NCBI GenBank assembly: GCA_030704615.1
Contig: CM060733.1
Coordinates: 44,888,001 to 44,952,000, forward strand
Source of the DNA: Takakia lepidozioides
Taxonomy: Eukaryota > Streptophyta > Takakiopsida > Takakiales > Takakiaceae
Length of the DNA: 64,000 nt
Direction of reading: 5' to 3'
Shown here: piece by piece, positions 47,701 to 62,700 of the stretch
Position numbering within the stretch: the first letter of the stretch is position 1
Layout of the letters: every line of letters starts with the position of its first letter
Notes under the pieces: model-generated
The model's input: only the letters and a program-made list of their open reading frames with translations
Database searches by the model: none
Told to the model about the DNA's origin: nothing
Translations under genes and position numbers: made by a program

Positions 47701-50700
47701 CCTGTTGACATCGATACATGTGGTGTCATTTTTAACAGGAACTGTGAGTCTCAACAGTCTTATTATTGTGGACGGGGCATTCAGTTTTAAAATGAAAGCT
47801 CTAAATGCAAGTGAGGCAGCTGCTACGTTCATGCTGTATCCTAATGGCACTTTGCCTGCTGGCCCAACTGTTTTCAGTGTAGATGCCCAAGACACCCTCC
47901 CAAAATACATGGTCATTCATCAAATCACAGCTCAGGTGAGAAATTGCATTACAGATTGACGTTGTTGATTAAGTTTGTGGATTTGAGATGCCTGAGCAGT
48001 CAACAAGGTTTTCCAGGTAGGTGCTGCTGATCATGTTTTCCCCTTGGGCATCTCAACAAAAAACCAACTTTTAAAGGAGTGAACTGAATTGAACCGCCTG
48101 CCCATCCATGCAACGTAATACTTCACCACTACAAAGATTTGAAGGTGAATTCATAATTTGACTGAACAATCTCTAAAAAGAAAGATAGAAAAGAGGAAAC
48201 CTCTAATGTCCACAGTGGGCCACAATAGCCCATAGGACAAACCAAGACCTCAAACACAAATGGGCATAATCTCATGGCTGTGCATCTTGCCCAGGTGTCA
48301 GATCCATCCGGCACAATGTTGGTCAGCAATATCTGTGATGTGGGGCGTGCAACAGTTGGCTGCTTCTTTCCAATATTCCTAAAAAAGGCAGGTGTCTATG
48401 TCATCAATGTGACCATCGACAGTGGCACTCTTCTGGAGCCTGGGGTACGAGTACTGGTCACTCCTGGCATGGTCTCTGGCCCAATGTCCACCATGGCCAT
48501 TGAGGGGGTGATTTCCAACAATACCCAAAAGTCTGCTGGTGACACTATAACCGCGGTTCTTACCCTGCAAGACACTTATGGAAATGCTGGTAATACAGCC
48601 TACACCTCGGGAGGATGGAATACAACAGTGATCGTCATGCTCACAGGCGATAGGGGCTCATCTATTGGCATGTCTGTTAATGCTGGGGTGGGCTCTACCA
48701 ATGCTAGTGCCCAGGTGACCACTGCTGGGTATTATGTCGCCTCTGCTTATATTGGCTCCACTGGCAATGCCCTCCAGGGATCTGGAAAGTATGGCTTTTA
48801 TGTTAATGCGAATATTGTCAATACTACAGGTAACCTCCAATTGCATTCTCCTGGATGTTCATTACTTTACCATCAACATGATAATATACTACCCCACTGG
48901 AGTCCACCTTCCAAATGGAAGGCAGTAGCCCAGGAGTCAACCTGCTCTACTCCACTGGCATCGAATTTCTGACTGCTCATTCGCACAAAGTAGTCTAGGA
49001 TATCCGAGAACAAATCTGTTGCTTTCTTTTATGCTGTGAATTTATGCATGACGGCAGTACATGCAACAGTAACCGACCAAAAAATCTTTGGTTTCAGGAG
49101 TAAAGCACCATCAATTCCTTCTTAAGTCAGTTGGCCTTCATGTGTGGCCTTTTTACCTTCTTTCTTTAAGGCTATGATCACAGTTTGGTTGGCAACTCTT
49201 CATAAATCCGCAGGTTGGACAGGCAACATAATGGTGGGACAAACGGTTGCTGGAGTGCTCACACCTGTTGTAGTGGCCCTGAAAGACTCATATGGGAATG
49301 TGATAGATGGCTCCATGCTGAGGGCAACTCCACATCTCGTCATACAAATGGGGGGGCAGAACTTCTCAGCTCAGGCTGTTGGTAGAGTCTTCCAACTGAT
49401 GCTGAACCAAACAATTGCCAAAACTGGAATTATTATTACTGCTAGCTATGGGTCCACTGAAGTGGCCTCTTTTAATGCTACCTGCATCCCAGGTGACTAC
49501 CTTACAAATTTCCCTGAAATTATCCCACTTGGTGTCCATGTACTGTACAATTGTCCCAGGCGACGTACAAAGAATCTCAAACTTCCAGAAAATGCACATT
49601 TTGATAGCCTGCATATATAGAAGTAAAATACATCATGCTGTCTTACTGGCTCTCCCAGAAAATGTTGTAGAGCTCTGTTCAGTTTGATGTTCTTTTAGTC
49701 ACTTTGACCCTCATGATTACCTATATCATAGAGACTTCTGTTGTGGTGTAACAGTCAACATGCTGCATCTGACTTGTCATTAGAAGCAAAGATCTGGACC
49801 TAGCTGCCAACTTAACCTGCTCTCCAGAGGGCCATGGGTTAAGTGTCCCTTGGAGTTTGGTTGCAAATCAGATGCAATACTCATGTTTTTCTCTGGGAAA
49901 TAAGAGTTCCTGTTTCAAGTTGGCAGCTTGAAATCTACAAGAGGGGGCCCTTCACAAGTATGTAAATAACAACATACTTATGAAGAGGCATGTGACATTC
50001 TCCCAGACATTGTCATATGTATAGCCCCCACCGGAAGTCAGATCTTGTTGAAACTAACCTGTGTACAGGGTAATCCAAGGTTTATCTATTTGGAGGCCAG
50101 AGTGCAAAAATAGCATTGGGAACAAATTTACTGAACTTTCTTGAGGTCTACTATGAACAGGTCCTGTTGATGTCACCACCTCAAAGGTCATTGTCTCCCC
50201 CGTGAAATTAACAGTGGACGAGGGTGGGACCCTCACAGTCACTCTTATGGACTCTTATGGTAATCTCGTCACCTCCACTACCAATCTCGAAACCTTTGAT
50301 GGAGCAGCTTTAGTCAAGGATGACAATTTGGGGGCAACAAGTTTGGAGTTGACAACCGATCCTGATGATGCCACTGGTAATCCATATACTTTCTTCTTCA
50401 GAGCTCCCACAGTTGCAGGAGACTACTATGCACGCATCCCAATTGGGAGCAAAATGTTAATGACTGAAGCAATAATTGCTGTGGTACCTGGCGATCCCGT
50501 GGGCGCTCACTTTAGTATAAGTGGCGTGGGCTTAGGAGACGCACAACCGGGAGGAAGCTACAGTGTATATATTACTGCCAGAGACATGTACAATAATGTG
50601 TGGCAAGGAGATGGCTCAAAACTCAGTGTGACCATAGCTGCTGGAGACCTAACAGTGGCTGCCTCAGACCAGTTCATCACTAGTGATCCTGTGAGGGGCT

Positions 50701-53700
50701 TCAAACTTACTTTTAAGATACCAGCTACTACTGGGCCTTGCACTATCACTGCTAAAGGCTTTGACACAGATACCACGAGCACAGTTATGACAATGCGCAT
50801 TGTTGCTGGTGATTTCAAAGCAGCAGTTGTGGAAGAGCTAAGGCAAGGGGTGGTTGGTCAGTATTCTTCTTTCTTCCTGGTGGCCCAAGATGCAGGAGGT
50901 TTCTGTAGGGATAATCCTGCCTTACCACCAGATCGCTTTGCAATAAGATTGTGCAACAATGTCACTTGTGGCCGGGCTACAGTGAATGATCGGCACTTGT
51001 CAGGTGGCCGCTACACAGTTACCTGGAGTGCTCCTGCTGTGGGCAACTACCAAGTCCAATTTTGGACACCCAGCGGAATCATGTCTCCCATCCAAGCTCT
51101 CACAGCCATCTCTTCAGCAAAGACTGACAGAGTCATGTACTACCCAAGGTGTAACGGCGTGCCCCCAACAAAAGCCACCTGCCCACAATTTTACAGCATA
51201 GTCGCCGGTCAGGTGGCCACCTTCAACCTCTCTTCAAACAATGAACCTCCCAATGGTCCTAATGTCAGCATAAGCTCAGGGGGCAACTTGCCCGCCATCT
51301 CCATGACTGGTGGCAGGATTATTCGCCTTGTCGACCAAGGAGATGGAACCTACACTCTTTCTTATACAGCAACCTCGACTACAGCAAGCCTCACCATTGT
51401 TAATGGAGTACCCAGTACCATACCCCTGAGAATTACACCAGGGATCACAAGTTCTATCAAGTCAACTTGCCAGCTCTCAGTAACTCTGCCAGTGACTTGC
51501 GAGGCTGGCAGTAATATGAGTGGCTCTTTTAATGCAAACGATGCAATGGGCAACCAGCAAGATTACAGCCAATATCCATATCCCAATGACAAATTTATGC
51601 TCTTGGCAATCAACAAGGATACAGGTGAGAAGACGGTAGCGATGGTGACATTCTTACCAGACGGAGCCGGCAGCTATAGTGTCGCCCTGACAATGAATTG
51701 GGCCGGCATATACACTCTGCAGGCCACTTTGAATGGGGTGACCATCCCTCTGCTTGGGTCTGATCACAAAGTGCTTACATCGAGCACATTTGCTGTCACG
51801 CCAGGTGCCCCAGATCTTGGTTCCATGGTGTACCCTCCCCAAACCATGCAGCTCACAACAAAGGCAGGGGCTACTGGGAGTGTGACAGTATACTCCATGA
51901 AAGATGTGTTTGGGAACTCCATTCCAAAAAATCTGCTCCAGTGCTCAGCAAAAATAACTGATGCAAACGGGAATGACTCCACCATGGTTTGTGCATTGAA
52001 TGACGACTATGTCACCTTCACTTACACCAATCTCAGCACAGCCGGATCCGACTACACTTTCCAATACTTCATTGCTGCCAATGGGGTTGAAGTAGGCTTG
52101 ACAAACCCTTTGTTTATTGCCCCTGCCGATCCCTGGCCCACAGCTTGCAGCATCACAACTCCATCTCCAATAATGTCACAAGTGGGGAGTAAGACTTTCA
52201 TAGAAATTCAGTGCCAGGACAGGTACAACAACTCCTGCCTTGGTGATCTCTCAGGTCAGTTCACAGTCACAGTGGTGAGACTCGGGGGTGCGCCAAACTT
52301 GCCACCAATCTTGGCAAGTACAGCGTTGTCAACTGTAACGGGAAAAATTGAAGCTTACTTTGTTCTCAAGCAGTCTGGAAATTTCACTGCCACTGTGAAA
52401 TTTAGCGACACCAGTGGCTCCATCATTGGCTCACCTCTTTTAATTTGTGCTACCCCTGCCGATACCAGTGTGAATCTCACCTTTGCATCTTTGGCAGCTG
52501 CTCCAAGGAAGCTGGTGACTGACAAAACCCCTGCTAGGGTTGTGGCCGGGACGTTAAACCTTGTTAAGGTTGTGGGTGTTGACATCAACGGAAATCTCCA
52601 AGATGTTTCTAAATGCAGCAACGCAGTTGTACCAACAGTAACACTCAGAACAGACGACACTGGGAGTGATGGTGCCGGTGCAGGAGTAGCACCCCTGGTG
52701 GCTGCACCGATAGCTACCCTCAGTTACACAGACCCCGGTTGCGTATTCGTCTTCAACTTTACAGCCACTGCGGTGTACAAAGTTGGGACTTACACACCGG
52801 CGAAGTATGAGCTGAAGGTGACATGGATCTCTGGTGCTGCCACAAATGCCACTGACATTGCTGGCAGTCCCTTCCTTTTCCAACTCGATCCAGGAACCTT
52901 GGACATTCCAAGCACAGTAATCCAGCTCTCAGGAAGGGGGGCTGGGCCAACAGGATTGAGCACCACCTTTCTGCTCTCAACAAGGGACAAATTTGGCAAT
53001 GCCCCTACCTACAACCAGACTCTCAATGTTTCGGCAGTAGTGGCCCCAACTGGCAGTTTAAAACCTTTCGAGAGACGCCTGCTTGGGAGCGTGGATATAA
53101 TCACCCAGCCAGGTGGTTTCAGTGACTTGAACTCCTTGGAACTCTCTGAAGCGTTTGATGAGGACTCACTTGAGGCCGTGGGCAATGTTGGCCCTGTCCC
53201 ACTCATGATGCCTACAGTCATCAACAATCTGGATACCACTTACTCCATCTCATTCACTGTAGTCAAGTCAGCAGCTTATGATATATTTGTCTACATGAAT
53301 GGTATGGTTTTGCAACCAACCCCAGCTTCCCCAGCCACCATCAACTCCTATGTTGTCGTTCCAGGAATACCAGACATCACTCGCCTGAAACCCATAGGCA
53401 CAGGCATAAGTGATGGCAAAATAATAACAGTTGGGACCACCATAAACTTCACAATCAACCTATGTGACAATTTTGGTAACCCCGTGAACATGTCTGCGGA
53501 AACAGATCTGCTGAGGAACTACATGAATGGAATTGCAAACCACTCCAGTATCAACATTCAGAGGGCCATTGGCAATAACACAGTTTCCATCAGCCCTTTG
53601 CTTACAACTGGAGGAACCTTCTCAACTGCCAATGGTGTCATTCTGTATTCTTGCACCCCCAACATAGTTGGCTTGATGAATATTGCCCTTGCATACGGTG

Positions 53701-56700
53701 ATGTTGGCTCACAGAAGATTATACTTTGGTAACCCCGTGAACATGTCTGCGGAGGAGGAAACAGATCTGCTGAGGAACCTACATGAATGGAATTGCCAAC
53801 CACTCCAGTATCAACATTCAGAGGGCCATTGGCAATAACACAGTTTCCATCAGGCCCTTTGCTTACAACTGGAGGAACCTATCACAACTGCCAAATGGTG
53901 TCATTCTGTATTCATTGCACCCCCAACATAGTTGGCCTTGAGAATATTGCCCTTGCATACGGGTGATGTTTGGCTCACAGAAGATTATACTGCTTACTGA
54001 TGTGGGCGATCCTGAACCCAACAATTGCCTTGCTTTTGGAGACCTGGGTGGGATGATTGGTGCAGGAAATTCAGGCCATATTACAGTACAACTTGTTGAC
54101 TCAAATGGTCTAGCAGTTGATCTAAGTCCATCTTCTGGTGGTGATTTTGTAAGGCTGAGCATCACAGCAGTCAATAGCAATGACCCAAACTATAATCCCC
54201 CCATGCCCCCCGGTGTGAGCTCTAGTGACAATGGAGATGGCACCTTCTCTCTTCAATATGACACATTCAGAACAGGCAACTTCACAATTTTTATCCTAGT
54301 GGGTAGTCCCGACAAACCATTGGGTGGGAAAAGTGATGGCTACCCTCTGCAGGTCAGTCTTTCAGATCATCCATCACAACTTTAAAGTTCACAATGAATA
54401 TAAGTAGGTTGTATTCTCAACGTGCTTGTCTGCTCATTCACATACTTCTGAACAATCAGGCACTTGCAACCATGTCCACATATGTGTGTGAGATACTTCT
54501 GAACAATCAGGCACTTGCAACCATGTCCACATATGTGTGTGAGAAATAGGAAGAATCTGTAACCCCTTTCTTTTTCTCCTCACAACAGCAGACAGGACGC
54601 AGACAAGAACACAAAAATTTAAACGTGCAGTATATACATATGAAGTACGCACATTAATTTACAGGCACACACCAATGCAGTCTCATTAATAGTAGTGAAA
54701 ACAAAGTAATGCAGTGGTGATTACCTTCTGTTGGGAGAAAAGGATAACAGAAGTGAGTGGGTATCAGGTGTGGGCAGCCGCAACAGTAATTGAAAGGACC
54801 ACAGTGTCCATGGTCAGCAATGGAACTACCAATCGGGCAGGGCAAGATTGGATACAAATTGAAGTCCAGGCAATGGATGGCTTCCAAAACATGCAAGACT
54901 ATGTCTTGGCACCCACCGATGGGTTCCAAGCAAACATTTTGCAGCCTGACAACACTTTAGCTATGGTGGCCCTAAATCGAACCTGGCAAACAGGTGACAA
55001 TGGACTCTCCTATGCAGTTTGGACACTGAATTTCCTTCCCCTGCAAGCTGGCCCTGGCAGCACCTACACTTTCATTATCATTTGGAGGAATGACACTACA
55101 GATATTCCAGTACCTTCCCCAGCAATGGTGGTGAACACAATACCTGGCATGCCATCCTCAGTAAACATGAAGGTAACTGTCAACTACAAGCATCAACATA
55201 TTGGTGAGAATCATGCTGCACTCATAAGACTAGCACAACAATCCACAACAATCCGCTGACTTTTGGCCCTTTACTATAATTTTTGGAACCATGCTACAAG
55301 GCTTACCTTCCACAGTGCGGCACATGTCAACTTGGAGACTCTAATTCCAACTTGACTTGGGCTTAAAGAGACTTTAGAGAGATGACCCATCACAATTGAA
55401 GTGAAGAAACTCTAGCCCGTCTGGATTGACATGATAATCATCACCTCCACAAAGCTCCCCAAGAATACTGGGAGATGTGACCGGGACACTAAGTGATATT
55501 TAGATTCTCAATAAGGAACTTGCTTGCTGGTTTCATCATTGGAGCTAAGATTCCCACACCTATGTGGGTGCATGGAACATGGCTTACAAGTGGGAAGTCA
55601 TGGGCATCATTGAGCTGTGGGAATCCAGAATGTTAAGCCCCATTATGCACAGCAGCCAGTGGTCACTTAAGAGACACGGTAACCAGTGAACCAATTTTGA
55701 CATTAGAATATCCATGGACATGTCTCACCAACCTTGACTAATAAACCACAACTATGGGGCAGGTGACTGGTTCAGGGACCTCATCTGCAAGTGTGGGAGC
55801 ATGGGCCACTATCATGATCCGGCTGTTTGATGATTTAAATAATCCTATAAGCTCAGTGCCAGACATTGCAGATGCGAACATCACAGCCTCACTATCGCTT
55901 GGGAAAATCTTGAATCAGACAATGGCAAATTGCACCATCTCCTCCAACCCACCAGCATCTGTGTGTCATTACATGGTAACCACACCTGGATGGTATGTTC
56001 TTGACATCTTTTCCAACAGCAACAAGTTGAAGTCACTTGGTATACAGGTGGGTCACGGCCTAGTAAGTGGGTCCAACTGCATAGCGTCTGGTGATGGAGT
56101 GGGTACCACTGGCATACCACTTTTCCCAGGAGCACCAACAACCTTCAACATTCAAACATTTGACCACGAGAACAACAGTGTCCCACAGAACAAGGTGTAC
56201 TTTGAAGTCAAGGGTGAGAATCTCAACCAATCAGGTGTCATAGTGCCTAAGGGCGGCTTTCCGATCTATGTGTCGGATAACTCTTACCAGGTACAGTACA
56301 CCCCATTGCAAGCGGGTATTTACAATGTTTTTGTGCGAAGGGCATCTGTTGATATCATGGGATCTCCATACCAGATTGCAGTTGAAGTTGGGCCAGTGGC
56401 TCCAAACTGTATACTTGACTCACAATCACTTGATCCATGTCCTGTTGGTGGCACAAAAAATATCACACTGCTTTCCCGAGATGCATTTGGGAATGTCCGA
56501 ACGGAGCAACAGGATATCCTTCATGTTTTCAAAACAGTTGATGGTTTCCCTCAAGAGTCTGAAGCTGATATCATGTCACCAGTTGGCAATGGGGCCTACA
56601 GCTATGGCTTCAACTGTGTAAACGACACCCTAATTCAGGTCACCTATGATGCCATGCTAGTGTACTCTGGCAAAATTGAAACCATTATCGGCCTAGCAGA

Positions 56701-59700
56701 TGCCACTCAGTGTACACTTTCACTAGAGAATGCAGTAATCAGTGCTGGAGCTTCTGGGCGTGGACTGGTTGTGACAAGAGATCTTGGTGGTCATCCACTT
56801 ACATCAGGGGGCCAATTCATGAAAATTCAGTATTGGACTTTGTCTGGTACTAATGATACAATGTCAGTGTTCGATAACGATGATGGTACTTACAGTGTTT
56901 CCTATCAGATCCTGACTAGTGGAATATACTATGTGCTTGCTGAACTAAACGGCTTCTCTTTCTCCTCACAAACTCTGCTAGTTCTTCCAGGCACACCAAA
57001 TGCTGGCCAGACCAGTGTGATGCTGGATCCCAACGGTTACACTGTCAATTTGGAAGGGTCGTTCATGATCCAAATATTTGATGAACATAACAATAACATC
57101 ACAGAAAGTGGAGCCCTGGACACTAGTTCCTTAAGCTTGTTCTACATCAGTGGGGAGGTGCCAGCAAGGACTGCAATGTACACAGCTGCCAATTTAGTCA
57201 TTGAATTCAACCCACAGAGTTATTCATACACTGTTATATTCACACCTAGCCTTCCAGGCAATGTATATGTAAATCTGAAGGTGGAAGGTGAGGGAGTCCT
57301 TAACTTTGGAGCACCTTACACTGCAGTGGTGGCACCCCTCCCACCATCTCCCACAAACTTTGACCTATGGGGTGCTGGTATTGAGGCTGGAGGTGTAGCA
57401 GGTGAAAACACGTATTTTTATGTGCGGATAAGAGATTCACAGGGGACCATTGTGTTTACTGAGCCAACCGACTCCTTTGATGTGAAGATTTCCCCATCCT
57501 CGCTGGTTCCAGGCGGCACATCATCTTCATATATTGGCAACGGCATAGTCCAGTTCAGTTATCTGGTTGTCCAAGCCTCATCAAAACTCAGTGTGGCAAT
57601 TTCTTATGGGGGTGTTCGTCTTCAGAACCCAGTCAATGTGCAGGTGAAAGATTCAGCAGGTCAAATTGATGTTTCACAGACAGTGGTCCTGGGCCCTGAT
57701 GGAGTACCAGTCAGCACCTCAGTGCCACTCGTGAGTGTTGTGGGAACACCAGATACGAGCATAGCCTTCATGATCCAGCCCCATGACAGCGATGGACTCA
57801 TTATCACCAACCCAAATCCCAATGACACACTTCCCACTTTCCTGGTAACTATTAGCGGGGGAGGCTCTCCTCTAGCCGTCCAGACAGATCCAACTGGCTG
57901 GTCTTTTGAGTTCACAGTTCCTATTAGCACTACCAGCCAGAACCTGTTTGTCGCTGTTCAATCAAATGCAAATGGTGGGGTCCTTACTGATGTAAAAAAC
58001 AGTGGGTTCACCATCTATTTTGCACCCGGACTCTCATCTCCATCAAACACAGTCATTGTGCAAAGCCCATTGAGCTCAGTGAGCCCAACGCAGCTGATTG
58101 CAGGACAAACCATAAAGATAACTGTACAAGCATACGATCAATACAACAACCCACAAATCTACAACATCCAAAACCTTGATTGCTTTACAGCCACCTTGAA
58201 CAGCTTCCCATCTGGAGATGTAGTTGACACACCAGTGACAGGCCTCAACAACGGGGATCTCACTTATGATCTACTCCTCACAGTCACAGCAGTGGGTGAC
58301 TATAATGTGACCATATATCTTAATGGAGAACAGGCTACCCAACTCCAGCTCTCGGTAGTCAACAATGATTTGTCTTTGACAAGTATTACATTGGTCAACC
58401 CACAATTGGATCCCATGATGGTGACAATGGAAAGCACCTTCACTATCTTTGCATCTGACATATTTGAGAACCCCATCACCGATGCAGGCAATCTGTGTGT
58501 CATACTGCAACATAAAATAACTGGTGCTAACTACAGCACCAGAGTCCTGCCATCAAATGACACCACTGGCCAATTCCAGGTGTATATTATACCAACAAAC
58601 GCAGGCCAATACTTTATCTTTGTGGGTGATGGCACTGCCAGAAGTGGTGGAAGCGCCTACAACCTCACACTAGTCAATATCTGGCCTGGTCCTGTTTCTC
58701 TCAACCTGACAAACACATCAATATTAACACAAGTCTACAAGGCTGGAACCCCTGCAATGTTTACTATTCTTGCCCTGGATGCACATAGCAATTCCAATTA
58801 CACAATTCCCCAGGTAACTATCATCCCAGCTTTCCCCGGATTGCCCTATGCGGCATCAGTGGCATCACCCTGTGGGTCTGCAGCAGAACTTGATGACTCA
58901 GCATCATGCACACCTACTGCTCCATTGTATACAACTACAGTCACATTCCTTCCCCTAGCACCTGGGATTCTCAATATCTCCATTACGTGGGATACAGACA
59001 TCAACATCACCTACAACAACATTCAGATACTACCGGGAACTAGGCCTATTGCATTGAGTGCCAAGTTTTCCCACAATCTTGGTTCTATTGCAGTAAGTTT
59101 TGACATACCAACTGATGCAGGATATACAGCCTTCAATGGGCTAAATAGTCCACAATTTGGCTGGGAGAGGTGCAATAACACACTAGACCAGTCAGTCATT
59201 GAAAAGGTTGGCACAGGCCCCGTCTGCAATTTCAAGGACTCAACCACTATGGTCATCCAGCTTGGTTACAATGCAACCATCTTGCCATCTGATTCTGGAA
59301 CAGGTGACCACATCTCTCTGTCAGGTGACATTTATAACCAAGATGACACCTCATCTCCAGTGTTTGGGTGGGTGCCACTAGGAATATCGGACAACAGCCC
59401 CCCACCAGTAGCACGACTGGTGGGAGCAAGCATAACAAGTGTGTGTGACAACCTTACCTTGGATGCATCAGGATCTAGTGGAGCTGCAGGACGGCCCTTG
59501 CTCTATAGCTTCACTGTGAGAGGTACAGGTGATCCCGACAAGCTAGCAAACGTTGCCAACCTGCTTGATACGTTACCGTCGCAAATGGTAGTCACAATTG
59601 AACATGGCCTATTGGATGCGGAGCAGACATACATATTCCAGGTTGTAGTGACAAACTATCTTGGCATATCCGATACTGCCCCACTCACTGTCCAGACAGT

Positions 59701-62700
59701 GCGTACATCTATTCCACAGGTAAAGTGCTTCATCTCTCCGAGATTAAAAAGAAACTGTGACTGCCCCTTGTACGATGGAATGATTCTTTAAAGCATGAAT
59801 ACTGGTCCTCTCTGTTTGTTGCTTCAAAGGATCTGTCTCATACTGGAACACCATTTAAGGCACAGTTGGCACAGTCCCAAGCTGAGACCACTCTCACTAA
59901 GGAGGTGTAATTCGTCTCTTGCTTTAGTGAACATTCACTGACGTCAGATCTGTCAGTAGCTCACACATTTTAACACTTGAAAGTAACACCAAAGTGCTCA
60001 AACTAGACGTGACAAACTCCTTTGTTTTCAATGCTAAGAAGGAGACCCGTTGTGTGCAGGTGTCCATTCGTGACAATGTCAAAATAATTGAGGTTATGAG
60101 GTGGGAAACTGTAGAGCTAGAGGCCCGTGCACATCTTGCACAGGGATTTAGTCTGCAAGCAGACGGAACCTGTGCGCTCAGTCCATCATCAAAGGGGAAG
60201 AAAGTCAAGTACCCTCCTCCTGCACCTCTTATGTATGAATGGACTCAAACTGGGGTATCAGTTTTGGACGAAGACGCGGTGGGCTGGAATGCCCGAAGCT
60301 TGAACATACCCGGAAATCTTCTTAGACCAGGATTGATCTACAACTTCCAAGTCAAATGCTGGCCAGCAGGGTCACCCCAGCTCTCCTCCACTGCATCTGT
60401 AGCAATCCATGCTACACCATCTCCCCTTGCTATCAAAGTTGTTGGAGGGGACCGAAAAATAAACGCCTCAGAAGACCTTTACCTCAAAGCTTCTGTATAT
60501 GACCCTGACGATTCAGTCGATTCTAATATTGACCAGCCACACCCTTACGAGTTCAGCTGGAGTTGTGATAACCTCAATCTGAGTAGCTATTTTGATGCCG
60601 ACATCTATCCCAACGTTCCAGGAGCCATCAAACAGACACTTCTAATTCCTGCATCGATACTTCTGGATGGCATGACCTACACATTTACTGTGACGGTGAG
60701 CTGGAAGCCAACAGTTTCTTGGAAGTCTAGGCAGGTCCAGTGATGTATTTGTGCAAACGTGATTTAGATAACAGCTAATAACCAGTCTATTCAAGTGTTA
60801 TAATGCAAACTTGATTTCTCTGTACACTTGCTCGTAGATCATTGAACCCAAGAACCTCTTGTGCAGGTGGCCAGGGCTCCATACACGGACAAATCACGCA
60901 CTGATGCAACAGCGACCGCAACTATTATGGCTTCTACATCTGCCATGAACATAATAGCAAAAGTGACCAATGAGGCAGAAGTGCTCACCTATGGGATGTC
61001 ATCGTCACGAATGCTGAAGGTGATGTGCAGCGCTGGTCTGGGAACCTACAAGTGGCTGGTGGAGTCTAGCGCTGATGAAAGAACGAAAGCAGAATTGGGG
61101 GTAAGTATTTGCTTGGTTCTCCAATACTCCAATATGGCAAGGCCATGAAGGCCACTCCTAATGAAGCTGTGGCTAAGCTTGAGAACACAGAGTAGATCAA
61201 AAATTGCCCTTCCAGATTGCGCTCAAGGATTTCAGGAAATTCATCCTCTACTTCGAACATGCGAATTTTACATTTCCGAAATATGATGACGCATGAAAAC
61301 ATGGTCTGAATCACAATGCAAAATGCTTGACAGTTGATGCTCCATTAGCCTTGACCACATTGCCTCTACTCACAGGTGATAATGCTGGAGGAGAATACCA
61401 TGAAGGTCCCACCCCTGACGTTGGTGGCCGGGGCAGTCTATAATTTCACGTGTATTGCCACCAACGCAATGGCCACCGATGCTGCGTCGGTATTAGTGAC
61501 CACCTTGCCTGAACCCTCAGGTATCAATTTCTCATGGCTTAGAGAGCATCAAGGAGCAGCACTTCTTGGGGCTTCTAGTGAGAAGCTTCATTTTAGGTTT
61601 AAACGAATCTTGATCGTCAAAAAACTCCAGATGTTCGCTGTAGCAAATTGTAATGCTGAGGGCTCTGCGACTAGACCTTGACTCCCGCTTAATCCTTGCA
61701 TATTCCGAGGGTAGGTAAGAATCGCAAGGATTATGTAGGGAGTCTATCGTCTTTGCCCTGTACAGACTCCTTGTTAACTTCACAATATATTGGAACCACC
61801 CTTTGCGTCATCTACCGAACAGCTACACACACAACAAACATTTTCATTGACAATTCGCCGATGCATACCAAGCGGAAATATGCCTGTGTCTGCGTGTATG
61901 AGAAACTGGGGTGTGCTGTTTTAAGACCTCCCTGACATATATTGACTCAGTGACTTCCTTTCACAGGATGTGAATTTCCCTCTCTTCCCTGCAGCTCTTT
62001 GAGGGCGAAAGTCACTTGGTACTCTGATTCACAGTGACTCTAGGATACTGCAAACTGGTTTGCCCAAGTAGTTGAGCAGAAATTCAATTTGATTCATACC
62101 TTGATAGCGTTTTGCCACAGGTGGGACGGTTGAACTGAGCGCAAGTCCTGGAAACCCACACATCGCAGGCACAACTACCTACTCACTACGGGCATATGGG
62201 TGGAATCCTGGAGGGGACCTTATAGGCCCGTTGAAGTACGAGTTCCGCTATGTACTTGGGGACCCCACAGGCGGTTACTTGAAGGAGGTCATCATCCGCC
62301 CGGTATCGCTCGTAAACAAAGTGAGTGAGGTGTTGGTGATGTCTGGTACAGTTACATTCAGGGTCTACATAATCAATCCTGGGCCTGTTCGGTTTCTGCC
62401 CAACGACGCACCCTACGGTGCACTCTTCGAGTTTGAGCCAATTGTTTCGAAAAAAGGTCTCCGCAGAGGCTTGCTCGGCCTTCCCTCCACGGTCACCAAC
62501 TATTACAGCTTTGCCAAGAAGGGAATGTACTATCGATCCCTTGTAGCCATGGAGGCCTACGGCAGCGCAACGTTCCCCAAACCAGCAGGTCAGTCCCAAA
62601 GCTTTTCAGTACAGCGCTAGATCTCAGATGCATAGTGAACAACATGATGAGGCTGCTCTGTAGTGATTAAGTACGACACAGATCTTCAATGCGTTGATGC

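Noticed and set aside
54434-54652. Minus-strand open frame with a repeated peptide
   Set aside because: The repeat is only the 51-bp tandem duplication in an intron read on the opposite strand.
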